DNA of 64,000 nucleotides, from contig JAVBPU010000020.1 in the NCBI GenBank assembly GCA_031549415.1, positions 1 to 64,000 on the forward strand, written 5' to 3'. The notes under the pieces are model-generated. The model saw nothing but the letters and a program-made list of their open reading frames with translations. It ran no database searches and was not told the origin of the DNA. Below are positions 34,778 through 42,349 of the stretch, one piece after another (position 1 is the first letter of the stretch; each line of letters opens with the position of its first letter). The DNA is from Limiplasma sp031549415. GTDB taxonomy: Bacteria > Bacillota > Clostridia > Christensenellales > Aristaeellaceae. The translations under genes and the position numbers were made by a program.

Positions 34778-35707
34778 TCAGTGGGAGGCCTTGTTTAGCA
34801 GGCGGATCAAATCATGGGTGGTGAAATGAAAGCGGTTTTTGCAAAAATGGCAGCTGAGCTCCGCGCCATCAATTTCATCTTCAATCATGCGGGTCAGCTC
34901 CTCCTGGCCCAGGGCAATGAGGGCCTTTTCCATGCGGTCCCTGGAGCAGAGGCATTGGTAGGAAAGGGGCGTGGCCTGCATCACCACCGGGGAGAGGCCA
35001 TGGAACCAGCCCTTCAGCAATTCCTCCATGGGCTCGTGGGCCAGCTCCCGGCTCAAGTCGGAAAACAAGGGGCTGCGCAGTTCCAGCTGGTCAATCACCT
35101 CTTCCGGACAACCGGGCAAGGGTTGGAGCAAGACGCCGCCGGCGGCCAGCACCGTCTCTCCCGCCACCAGCACCCCCAGGCTCACCAGCGAAGGGGTTTG
35201 CTCGCTCTGCATAAAATACGTTGCAAAGTCCTCCGCGATTTCACCACTGGTCAAAGAAATTTGCCCCACATAGGGGGTTTTCAGCCGCAGGTCCTTCACC
35301 ACGCTCATACGGCCTGGGGTGCCCACCGCCGCGCCCACGTTCAGCTTGCCATCCCGGCGCAGAGGCAGTTCCACACGGGGCACGTTCACACAACCCCGCA
35401 CCGTGGTCTGGTCTCCCACGCATATCATTTTGCCAATGGGCCCGCCGCCGTCGATGGTGACGGTGACAGAGGCATTTTCGTCCTTTAGCAGCGCGCCCAA
35501 CAGGGAGGTACCCATGAGCATGCGCCCCAGGGCGGCTGTTACCACCGGGGAAGTGAGATGGATGCATTGGGCTTCTTGCACCGTGGCGGTTCCGGTCACC
35601 AACAGGCCCCGGACCATGCCCTCCGCTAAGTTGATATGCAAAATCTGGTCGCTGGGTGCCAGGGGCAGGATGGGGCCGCCTTGGGAAAGGGTTTCATTCG
35701 TACTCAT
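34778..35707 (-). CDS. hslO: Redox-regulated chaperone Hsp33
   Basis: A 309-aa holdase chaperone activated by oxidation. The C-terminal zinc site is complete: CLC (near residue 246) and CHFC (near 281) give the C-x-C...C-x-x-C pattern with the expected spacing. N-terminal features include HINLAEGMVRGLLVTGTATVQEA. ATG at 35707 follows AAGGAAG. It sits in a minus-strand run with the TPR and HEAT genes. Confidence 0.95.
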   Translation of the reverse strand: MSTNETLSQGGPILPLAPSDQILHINLAEGMVRGLLVTGTATVQEAQCIHLTSPVVTAALGRMLMGTSLLGALLKDENASVTVTIDGGGPIGKMICVGDQTTVRGCVNVPRVELPLRRDGKLNVGAAVGTPGRMSVVKDLRLKTPYVGQISLTSGEIAEDFATYFMQSEQTPSLVSLGVLVAGETVLAAGGVLLQPLPGCPEEVIDQLELRSPLFSDLSRELAHEPMEELLKGWFHGLSPVVMQATPLSYQCLCSRDRMEKALIALGQEELTRMIEDEIDGAELSCHFCKNRFHFTTHDLIRLLNKASH

Positions 35708-35748
35708 GCTGACTTCCTTTTTTCATGCGTTTTATGGGGAAGGCGAGG

Positions 35749-36552
35749 CTATGGCAGCGGCTGTGGGGCGAGGACTGCCGCCGACTCTGGTGCGGCGGCA
35801 ACCTCCTCTGGAAAGGGCTTTAGGGCTGCCATATGCCAGCGCTCCTCCTTGGGCCCAGGGTCGGCAAAGCGCCGGTCCCCATACAGGGCGGTTTGGGTAA
35901 AGCCCGCGGCGGTCAAAAGCGTCCCAAGCGTTGTGGAGGAATGGGCGTATTGCCGTTGGTGCTCCCCAATGCGTTGGTAGGAGCCGTCCTTTTGCTTCAC
36001 GAAGATGGCTAGATCCAAATCCACCCATTGGTTTTTTGCGGAAAACCGATTTTGCCACAGGTAGGCGATATCCGCTGTTTCGTGGCCAATAAAGCTGTCG
36101 CCCAGAATGTGCTCCAACTTATAGGGGGTGGACAGGTCAAAAAACAAACCGCCGCCGGGGCGCAGGGCGTTGAACGCCGTGGCGAAAAACGCGGCCAGGT
36201 CCTTTTCCTCCGGCAGATAGTTGAGGCCGTCGTTGGTGCACAGCACGGCGTCCATTTGCCGGTGCAGGTGCAACTGCCGCATGTCCTGCTTCACAAAGGG
36301 GATCATGGCGCCGCTTTTGCGGGCCTTTTGGCTGGCTTCCAGCAGCATATCGGCGGAAGAATCCACGCCGGTCATTTTGTATCCTTTTTGACAAAGCGGG
36401 ATGGTCAGGCTGCCGGTGCCGCAGGCACATTCGCAGACCTTTCCATGGGCGAAGCCATATTGGTCCATCATGGCCGAGTAAAAGGCAGCCCACGCGGCAT
36501 AATCCACATCGGACATCAGGCGGTCATAAACAGTGGCAAAAGCGGTATACAT
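35749..36552 (-). CDS. SAM-dependent methyltransferase (class I)
   Basis: A 267-aa cytosolic methyltransferase. Motif I is CECACGTGSLTIPL (near residue 42), followed by GVDSSADML (acidic residue binding the ribose of SAM) and later LCTNDGLNYLPEE. It resembles the small-molecule methyltransferases often found in Bacillota. The C-terminus has an extra ~25-residue Ala/Pro-rich tail. ATG at 36552 follows GGAGTTGAGC. Substrate unknown. Confidence 0.88.
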   Translation of the reverse strand: MYTAFATVYDRLMSDVDYAAWAAFYSAMMDQYGFAHGKVCECACGTGSLTIPLCQKGYKMTGVDSSADMLLEASQKARKSGAMIPFVKQDMRQLHLHRQMDAVLCTNDGLNYLPEEKDLAAFFATAFNALRPGGGLFFDLSTPYKLEHILGDSFIGHETADIAYLWQNRFSAKNQWVDLDLAIFVKQKDGSYQRIGEHQRQYAHSSTTLGTLLTAAGFTQTALYGDRRFADPGPKEERWHMAALKPFPEEVAAAPESAAVLAPQPLP

Positions 36553-36597
36553 GGCTCAACTCCTTTGGGAAGCCAGCTCTCAAACCCAGGCGCGGGC

Positions 36598-36825
36598 CTA
36601 GGGCTGCGGCGGGGAGGGCCGGCGGTTTTTTTGCCCCAGCAAGCCGCCGATACGGCCCGTCTCCTTGGCGGAAAGCCCGGCCCAGCCCACCTGTTTCAAC
36701 TGTTCCAAAAGCCCTAAATTCGTTGCCAATTGGTATTTTTCTCGTTCCTTAGCGGAAAGGTAGTGAAGCGCCTGCGCGCGCAAGTGGGTGGTCTCCAGGG
36801 CATGTCCGTCCTCTTTTTTTGTCAT
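36598..36825 (-). CDS. Small acid-soluble spore protein, alpha/beta type
   Basis: A 75-aa protein. Residues ~28-66 follow the family pattern: KYQLATNLGLLEQLKQVGW then GLSAKETGRIGGLLGQK, where the GRIGG turn and surrounding Glu/Lys are typical of DNA-binding SASPs that coat and protect spore DNA. It carries N- and C-terminal extensions beyond the family core. ATG at 36825 follows AAGGAG. A sigma-G-like promoter lies upstream, consistent with forespore expression. Confidence 0.82.
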   Translation of the reverse strand: MTKKEDGHALETTHLRAQALHYLSAKEREKYQLATNLGLLEQLKQVGWAGLSAKETGRIGGLLGQKNRRPSPPQP

Positions 36826-36856
36826 GGCCCGCCGCTCCTTCTTCTAGCTTACGCGA

Positions 36857-36886
36857 TAGGTTGTGCGAAAGCGGGGCGGCTCATGC
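36857..36886 (-). promoter_or_regulatory. Sigma-G-like promoter of the SASP gene
   Basis: Minus strand: GCATG, 18 nt, CAACCTA. The -35 fits GHATR and the -10 differs from CATNNTA at one base. The spacing is identical to the ger operon promoter. Confidence 0.45.
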
Positions 36887-36908
36887 GCAAAGGAGGGAGA
36901 AAACCAGC

Positions 36909-37862
36909 TTACCGAGCGGATTCCTCTTCTTCGTCCTCCGCTTCCGGACGGTACAGGCCCTGGTTCACAGCCGCGCCTTCGATGCGAGGGTTGATGTACT
37001 TATCAAACGTGGCGTTGGAATAGCTGGCGGCTACAAAGCGGCTGAGGGCAAAGCCGATCAACAGGAAGTAGGCCACGAAGCCCAGAAGAGCCCACTGCAG
37101 GTAGGGAGTGAAGACCCCCACGGCCACCGCGATGGCAGCCGGAAGCAGCGACAGCAGTTTGAGGCCCGCCGTCATGGGAAGGCGGCCCACGGTGAGCAAA
37201 AAGCCGTTGCGGAGCAGCTCCTTAAAGCGGAGCTTATAGGTAACCAGCAGGGGATACAAATACAGGAGGGAACAAAACCAAAGCAGCACCAGCGTAATGC
37301 TCAGGACCTGGGGAATGAAGAACAGAGGGCTGCCCTGGGCCATCTGCCCATAAAAACGCCAGCAGACGTACAGCACCAGCGGCATCACGCCGGTGATGGA
37401 AGAAATGGCCAGGGCTTGTTTCCAGTTCTCCTTGAGGGCATCCTTGAAATCGGACCAGACAAAGGCATGCTCATCCCGGGCCCAGTTGCGGGTCACATAG
37501 GCCACGCCCGCCGTAAAGGGGCCTGTGAGAGCAATGCAGGGAACCAGCAACAGCAGGGTTTGCAGCACCAGCCCGTTCATGGTGTCCGGCAGGGACAGGC
37601 CGGCCAGGGCCGGGTCCCCGGCAGCTTGCATCTCCGCAAAACCCACCAGTGCGCTATAGGCGTTGATGAGGGCGGAGATTCCCACAAAAAGGGCAGGCAA
37701 CCAGGAGAGGGCGTCCATCAGGTTCAGCTGCACCAGCCCGCCAAACCGGACCCGAAGGGTTTGCCAAAAAAGCTGCCAGCGGTTTTGGGGCAAGTCCTCT
37801 TTTCGGTAATCCCCTTTGCCGCTTTTGCCGTAATAAAAGTTGTTCATCATTTTTCCAAACAT
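36909..37862 (-). CDS. YesL/DUF624-like membrane protein
   Basis: A 317-aa membrane protein with about six helices. The N-terminus (MFGKMMNNFYYGKSGKGDYRKEDLP) followed by a membrane-spanning block with WLPALFVGISAL, and FTAGVAYVTRNWARDEHAFVWSDFKDALKENW in the first cytosolic loop, resembles the YesL (DUF624) family, though it is longer than usual. ATG at 37862 follows GGAGG. Function unknown. Confidence 0.7.
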   Translation of the reverse strand: MFGKMMNNFYYGKSGKGDYRKEDLPQNRWQLFWQTLRVRFGGLVQLNLMDALSWLPALFVGISALINAYSALVGFAEMQAAGDPALAGLSLPDTMNGLVLQTLLLLVPCIALTGPFTAGVAYVTRNWARDEHAFVWSDFKDALKENWKQALAISSITGVMPLVLYVCWRFYGQMAQGSPLFFIPQVLSITLVLLWFCSLLYLYPLLVTYKLRFKELLRNGFLLTVGRLPMTAGLKLLSLLPAAIAVAVGVFTPYLQWALLGFVAYFLLIGFALSRFVAASYSNATFDKYINPRIEGAAVNQGLYRPEAEDEEEESAR

Positions 37863-37930
37863 GGAAACGCCTCCGTTCGTGGGGTTTTGGGGCAGGTGTA
37901 CGCTGGCACGGAAATCAAAGTCCATCTTGC

Positions 37931-37939
37931 ATTATAGCA
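37931..37939 (-). promoter_or_regulatory. Extended -10 promoter of the YesL-like gene
   Basis: Minus strand TGCTATAAT, i.e. TGN plus a perfect TATAAT, about 60 nt upstream of the start; no good -35. Confidence 0.5.
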
Positions 37940-37986
37940 TATTTCATGGGAAAAGAAAAACGGTGAAAAGTGACACCTGTGGGGTC

Positions 37987-38016
37987 TTGAACAGACCTGG
38001 AGGGAAATGGTACAAT
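37987..38016 (+). promoter_or_regulatory. Sigma-A promoter of the citramalate synthase gene
   Basis: TTGAAC (37987-37992), 18-bp spacer ending in TGG, TACAAT (38011-38016). Confidence 0.6.
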
Positions 38017-38048
38017 ATGCCAAGACTTGTCGGAAAGGAAGTGATCAC

Positions 38049-39626
38049 ATGCCCCGGGTGGAACTGTTGGATACGACTTTGCGCGATGGCGCCCAAGGGG
38101 AAGGCATTGAACACTCCCTGGATGACAAACGCAAGATTGCCATGGCGCTGGACCGGCTGGGCATCCCCTTCATTGAAGGCGGGAACCCCTATAGCAACCC
38201 CAAGGACAGGATTTTTTTTGAAGAGGCCAAGGCCCAGCCCTTTTTGCGGCAGGCGCGGTTGGTGCCTTTTGGCAGCACCTGCCGGGCAGAGATCAGCCCG
38301 GAGGAGGACGCGGGCCTGCAAGCCTTGCTGGCCACGGAGCAGGAGACCATCAGCCTTTTTGGCAAGACCAGCCTGTTGCATGTGACGGAGGTACTGCGCG
38401 TATCCGCCCAGGAGAACCTGCGGATGATTGAGGAAAGCGTGGCCTACCTGAAGGCCCGGGGCAGGCGCGTGCTGTACGACGCAGAGCATTTTTTTGACGG
38501 ATGCGGCGTGGACCGGGACTATGCCTTTGAGACCCTGCGGGCCGCCGCCCGGGGTGGCGCGGACTGGCTGGTGTTGTGTGATACCAACGGCGGAACGCTG
38601 CCCGAGGCGCTGCGAGGGCGGCTGTGCGAAGTGAAGGCGGCCTTGCCCCAGGCGCGGATAGGCATCCATTGCCATGACGACATGGGCCTGGCAGTGGCGG
38701 GCACCCTCGATTGTCTGCAGGCCGGGGCAATGATGGCCCAGGGCACCATCGCGGGGGTGGGAGAACGCTGTGGAAACACCAATTTGTGCACCCTCATTCC
38801 CACTGTGATGCTAAAGCTGGGATACGATGCGCTGCCAAAGGAGAACCTAGCCCTGCTGACGGAAACCGCCCGCAGCGTGGTGGACATCATGAACCTGCAA
38901 CCCAATCCACGCTCGCCCTACGTGGGGTACAGCGCCTTTGCCCATAAGGGGGGGATGCACATTGACGGCGTTTCCAAAAACGAAGCCACCTTTGAGCATG
39001 TGCCGCCGGAAAGCGTGGGAAACCGCCGCCGCTTTGTGCTCAGCGAGCAGGCGGGCCGCAGCGGCGTATACGCCCGGCTGAAACGGCTTTTGCCGGAGCT
39101 GACCCGGGAGGACCCCAGGGTGAAGGCGGTGACGGACAGGCTCAAGCGCCGGGGCATAAAGGGCTATGCCTATGAAAACGCGGACGGCAGCTTTGACCTG
39201 ATGGCGCTGGATACCCTGGAGATGCGCAAGCGGTTTTTTGACGTGGTGGATTTTCACGTGCTGTCCGGGAACCCGCAGGGCAGCCATAGCGCCCAGGCCT
39301 ATATCAAAATCGCCGTGGGGGGCCAGGAGGAGATCAACGCGGCGGAGGGCGACGGCCCCGTCAACGCGCTGGACACAGCCCTGCGCAAGGCGCTGACGGT
39401 GTTTTATCCGTCGCTGCAAAAGATGCATTTGCGGGACTTTAAGGTCCGGGTGCTGGACAGCGGCGGCACGGCCTCGGTGGTGCGGGTGCTGATTGAAAGC
39501 ACCGACGGGAAAAACGTATGGTCTACGGTGGGGGTGTCCAGTAACATTATTCAGGCCTGCTTCATTGCCCTTTGCGATTCGGTGGAATATTATTTGACGT
39601 TTTTCAACGAATCAAAGTTAACATGA
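38049..39626 (+). CDS. cimA: (R)-citramalate synthase
   Basis: A 525-aa enzyme condensing acetyl-CoA with pyruvate to citramalate, the threonine-independent route to isoleucine. The N-terminus LLDTTLRDGAQGEGI is the citramalate synthase version of the HMGL motif, and the metal-binding HxH is in GIHCHDDMGLAVAG. GVGERCGN and HKGGMHIDGV are conserved. The C-terminal ~120 residues form the LeuA-type allosteric domain, so isoleucine feedback is likely. ATG at 38049 follows GGAAAGGAAG. Confidence 0.9.
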   Translation: MPRVELLDTTLRDGAQGEGIEHSLDDKRKIAMALDRLGIPFIEGGNPYSNPKDRIFFEEAKAQPFLRQARLVPFGSTCRAEISPEEDAGLQALLATEQETISLFGKTSLLHVTEVLRVSAQENLRMIEESVAYLKARGRRVLYDAEHFFDGCGVDRDYAFETLRAAARGGADWLVLCDTNGGTLPEALRGRLCEVKAALPQARIGIHCHDDMGLAVAGTLDCLQAGAMMAQGTIAGVGERCGNTNLCTLIPTVMLKLGYDALPKENLALLTETARSVVDIMNLQPNPRSPYVGYSAFAHKGGMHIDGVSKNEATFEHVPPESVGNRRRFVLSEQAGRSGVYARLKRLLPELTREDPRVKAVTDRLKRRGIKGYAYENADGSFDLMALDTLEMRKRFFDVVDFHVLSGNPQGSHSAQAYIKIAVGGQEEINAAEGDGPVNALDTALRKALTVFYPSLQKMHLRDFKVRVLDSGGTASVVRVLIESTDGKNVWSTVGVSSNIIQACFIALCDSVEYYLTFFNESKLT

Positions 39627-39746
39627 ATTGGTTTTTTTACAAATATTTTTTGAAAAAGGCAAGAAACAGGAAGGGCGGTTCGTTGGATGAGTGAGCACAG
39701 CACGTCAGCCCCCACTAGCGGACCTGGCGGAGACGGAGGCTCGAAC

Positions 39747-40232
39747 ATGACGTATTTCGAGGAATTGTACGAGAAATACGCGACCGATGTACTGCGCGTG
39801 AGCTATTTCTACTTAGGAGATAAGCAAAAAGCGGAAGATGTGTGCCAGGATGTCTTTGTACGGTTACTGACCAATGCGCCCGAGTTGACGGAGGGGCGGG
39901 AGAAGGCATGGCTGCTGAAGGTTGCGTTAAATCGATGCCGGGACTTATGGCGCGGCGCGTGGGTGAAGCGCGTTGTGCTGGGAAGTCCGACTTTTGAACT
40001 CATCCCCGCGCCGGACGAAAGCGCCCAGCGGGAGGATGAGGAGGCCATGATGACGGCCATCCATGAACTGCCCGGCGCCTTTCGAGAGGTCATTATGTTG
40101 CATTATTACCAAGGCTATGGCATCAGTGAAATTGCGGAGATGACAGGGTTGCCAGAGGGAACCATTTCCAGCCGCCTGTCCCGGGGACGAAAAAAATTGG
40201 AGACCATTTTGCAAGGAGGACCCCAGCAATGA
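39747..40232 (+). CDS. ECF-type RNA polymerase sigma factor
   Basis: A 161-aa group IV sigma factor. Region 2 runs from FEELYEKYATDVLRVSYFYLGDKQKAEDVCQDVFVRLL (conserved DxxxDVxQ-like stretch) and region 4 from LPGAFREVIMLHYYQGYGISEIAEMTGLPEGTISSRLSRGRKKL, with the helix-turn-helix. I use ATG at 39747, 7 nt after GGAGG; an upstream ATG at 39687 would add 20 low-complexity residues. The stop overlaps the downstream gene by 4 bp (ATGA). Confidence 0.92.
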   Translation: MTYFEELYEKYATDVLRVSYFYLGDKQKAEDVCQDVFVRLLTNAPELTEGREKAWLLKVALNRCRDLWRGAWVKRVVLGSPTFELIPAPDESAQREDEEAMMTAIHELPGAFREVIMLHYYQGYGISEIAEMTGLPEGTISSRLSRGRKKLETILQGGPQQ

Positions 40233-41191
40233 GCCACGTGGAGAATTTGAAAGAGATTGCCCAACGGCAATTGGGTGGCTTGCAGGCGACCCCCAAACTG
40301 TTGGGGGAGATCAAATTGGCGGCGGCCAGGAAAAAAGAAAAGCAGAGCATGCGGCGCGTGTGGCAGCCGGTGTTGGCGGTTTGCGCGGCCTTGCTGGTAT
40401 GCGTGGCCCTGTACACCCAGGCGGTAGATGGGCAGCCCACGGTTGTTCCCGTGCCTTCTTCTGTGGTGATGGACAGCCAACCCGCAGGGGAAAGCGAAGT
40501 GAAAGCGGTGGAAGCGCATACGGTCCGGGCGCTTTTGGATGTGCCCTCCGGAAGCATTTCCCTGGGGGGGGAACAAGAGGCCCCCGCGTACCGCAACCTG
40601 TTCGCCAAGGGCCAGGGCAGCAATTTCCCGCTGGTCACATGGGATGGAGTCACCTACCGCATGCTGAAAACCCCGGCTTCCATCAGTGATAGGCTGCTGG
40701 GCGACGACTTGGGCCAGGTGGCGGAGTACACCCTGGAGCCCGCCCTGGGCAGCGGCGGCATGATCAGCAATGTGGTATCCCAAGGAGAGACCGTATACGC
40801 GGTGAAGGGCATGAAGGGCGCCATGGCGGCGGCTTCGGTGGAAGGCGCCCTGCGGGTGTTTCAGCGGGTCAGCTTTGCGGGAACAGCCATCGTAGGCAGT
40901 GAAGGGCTTTCAGACACCCTGTGCGCCCCGGGGGACGTGACCTCTATGGAGCTAAGCGGCGTGGGCGCGATCCTGGATGCCGGAAAGGCCCAGGAATTGA
41001 TGCGCGTTCTGCTCAGCAATGCCAGCTACCAAAGCGCCAGCGCTTCTTCCGGCGGGAACCAGTCGCTGCTGCTGACGCTGGACAACGGCCTGACCATGCA
41101 GCTGATGGTGGGGGATGACACCGTAAGCGCCTGCGGCACCTGGAGCTGTCCGGAGTTTTTTGAAGCGTTTTTGGTGGCCATCGGAACGTAA
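40229..41191 (+). CDS. Probable membrane-anchored anti-sigma factor
   Basis: A 320-aa protein with a cytosolic helical N-terminus (about 1-45), one membrane helix (VLAVCAALLVCVALY, residues ~50-65) and a large extracytoplasmic domain. Its position, overlapping the sigma gene by 4 bp, and this topology make it the likely cognate anti-sigma factor. No zinc-binding anti-sigma (ZAS) motif is seen in the cytosolic part. The outer domain is unassigned. Confidence 0.75.
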   Translation: MSHVENLKEIAQRQLGGLQATPKLLGEIKLAAARKKEKQSMRRVWQPVLAVCAALLVCVALYTQAVDGQPTVVPVPSSVVMDSQPAGESEVKAVEAHTVRALLDVPSGSISLGGEQEAPAYRNLFAKGQGSNFPLVTWDGVTYRMLKTPASISDRLLGDDLGQVAEYTLEPALGSGGMISNVVSQGETVYAVKGMKGAMAAASVEGALRVFQRVSFAGTAIVGSEGLSDTLCAPGDVTSMELSGVGAILDAGKAQELMRVLLSNASYQSASASSGGNQSLLLTLDNGLTMQLMVGDDTVSACGTWSCPEFFEAFLVAIGT

Positions 41192-41216
41192 GTTGGACCG
41201 AAGAGGAATGGTTTGG

Positions 41217-41245
41217 GCCAGCGCTGAAAAGGCGCTGGCTTTTTT
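41217..41245 (+). terminator. Rho-independent terminator of the sigma operon
   Basis: GCCAGCGC, loop TGAAAAG, GCGCTGGC, then six T. Confidence 0.9.
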
Positions 41246-41295
41246 ATGGTGATGCCCGCGCACAAAAGATGCCCGCGTAAAAAAGATAAAACCCC

Positions 41296-41326
41296 TTGAC
41301 ATTGACGCTACGTCATGGTTTATCAT
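41296..41326 (+). promoter_or_regulatory. MerR-type promoter with operator dyad
   Basis: TTGACA (41296-41301) and TATCAT (41321-41326) are separated by 19 bp, the over-long spacer typical of MerR-family activated promoters. A perfect dyad TGACG-CTA-CGTCA (41303-41315) lies within the spacer. The site is 22 bp upstream of the MerR-family gene, implying autoregulation. Confidence 0.8.
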
Positions 41327-41347
41327 AAGGCTGTGAGGAGGGAAGCC

Positions 41348-42106
41348 ATGGAGTATACGGTGCAGAAACTGGCACGGCTGGCAGGGGTCAGCCCACGGAC
41401 GTTGCGGTTTTATGATCAATCCGGGCTGTTGCGCCCCGCGCGCATCAACTCTTCCGGTTACCGCATCTATGGCCCGGCGGAGGTGAGCCGGTTGCAGCAG
41501 ATTCTGTGCTACCGGGAGTTGGGCATGGGGCTGGAGGAAATCGGAAAAACGCTGACCAGCAAGGACTTTGACGAATTGACTGCGCTGGCGGCCCATCTGC
41601 GGGCCTTGGAAGAGCGGCAGGCCCAAACCGCCCGGCTCATTGAGACCGTTAAAAAAACCATTGAAGAGAAAAAAGGAGGAGCCCCCATGACAGACAAAGA
41701 AAAATTTGAAGGCTTCAAGGCGAAACTGATTGAGGAGAACGAAGCCAAGTATGGCAAAGAGGTCCGTGAAAAGTACGGCGAGGACACGGTGAACGCCAGC
41801 AATGCCCGGATGATGAACCTTAGCCAGGAGGAATACGACAGGATGCAGGCCCTGGCCGGAGAGATTGGGACCCGGTTGGAAGCCGCAGTGAAAAACGGAG
41901 AGGACCCCGCCGGAGAAGTGGGCAAAGAAATTGCGGAGCTTCACAAAAAGTGGCTGGGGTACACCTGGGGCCAGTACAGCCCGGAAGCCCACAGGGGCTT
42001 GGGTGATATGTACGTGGCGGACGAGCGGTTCACCGCCTACTATGACAAGAACCAGCCCGGCTGCGCGGCGTTTCTGCGGGACGCCATCCACGCTTGGATG
42101 AAATGA
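41348..42106 (+). CDS. MerR-family regulator with TipAS-like effector domain
   Basis: A 252-aa transcription factor. The N-terminal winged helix is typical: YTVQKLARLAGVSPRTLRFYDQSGLL (residues 3-28) followed by RINSSGYRIYGPAEVSRLQQI. A coiled coil (about 75-110) leads to a C-terminal domain like TipAS (KFEGFKAKLIEENEAKYGKEV), which in TipA and Mta binds drugs. ATG at 41348 follows GAGGAGG. No separate target gene follows directly, so control of itself and distant efflux genes is likely. Confidence 0.9.
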   Translation: MEYTVQKLARLAGVSPRTLRFYDQSGLLRPARINSSGYRIYGPAEVSRLQQILCYRELGMGLEEIGKTLTSKDFDELTALAAHLRALEERQAQTARLIETVKKTIEEKKGGAPMTDKEKFEGFKAKLIEENEAKYGKEVREKYGEDTVNASNARMMNLSQEEYDRMQALAGEIGTRLEAAVKNGEDPAGEVGKEIAELHKKWLGYTWGQYSPEAHRGLGDMYVADERFTAYYDKNQPGCAAFLRDAIHAWMK

Positions 42107-42112
42107 CAAAAC

Positions 42113-42187
42113 CAGCATGAGACTGGACCCCATTCACTGGGTGGCTGGGTCCGCATCCCCATGAATGCTGAACAACCGGTTTTTTGC
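42113..42187 (+). terminator. Hairpin and T-tract after the MerR gene
   Basis: Outer arms CAGCAT (42115-42120 region) and ATGCTG (near 42165), inner arms GGACCC and GGGTCC, followed by AACCGGTTTTTT. It is a plausible though long terminator. Confidence 0.45.
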
Positions 42188-42188
42188 A

Positions 42189-42249
42189 CAGCAAAAGGGC
42201 CCCTGCATCGTAAGGGATCATGCACCGCAAAGCATGGTCCCTTTTGCTG
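42189..42249. repeat. 11-bp inverted repeat upstream of a promoter
   Basis: CAGCAAAAGGG (42189-42199) and CCCTTTTGCTG (42239-42249) are perfect inverted copies; a smaller TGCAT/ATGCA pair lies between. The right arm ends 5 bp before the -35 of the next promoter, so it could be an operator or a terminator. Confidence 0.6.
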
Positions 42250-42254
42250 AACGG

Positions 42255-42282
42255 TTGACACCTCCAACTGCCATGCTATAAT
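42255..42282 (+). promoter_or_regulatory. Consensus sigma-A promoter
   Basis: TTGACA (42255-42260), 16-bp spacer, TATAAT (42277-42282), driving the 42350-46167 operon. Confidence 0.8.
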
Positions 42283-42349
42283 AAAATATGGAAAAATCTG
42301 GAAAGACCTATTTTCTATTCTCTCTCATCAGTAAAGAGGTGCACCAGGA

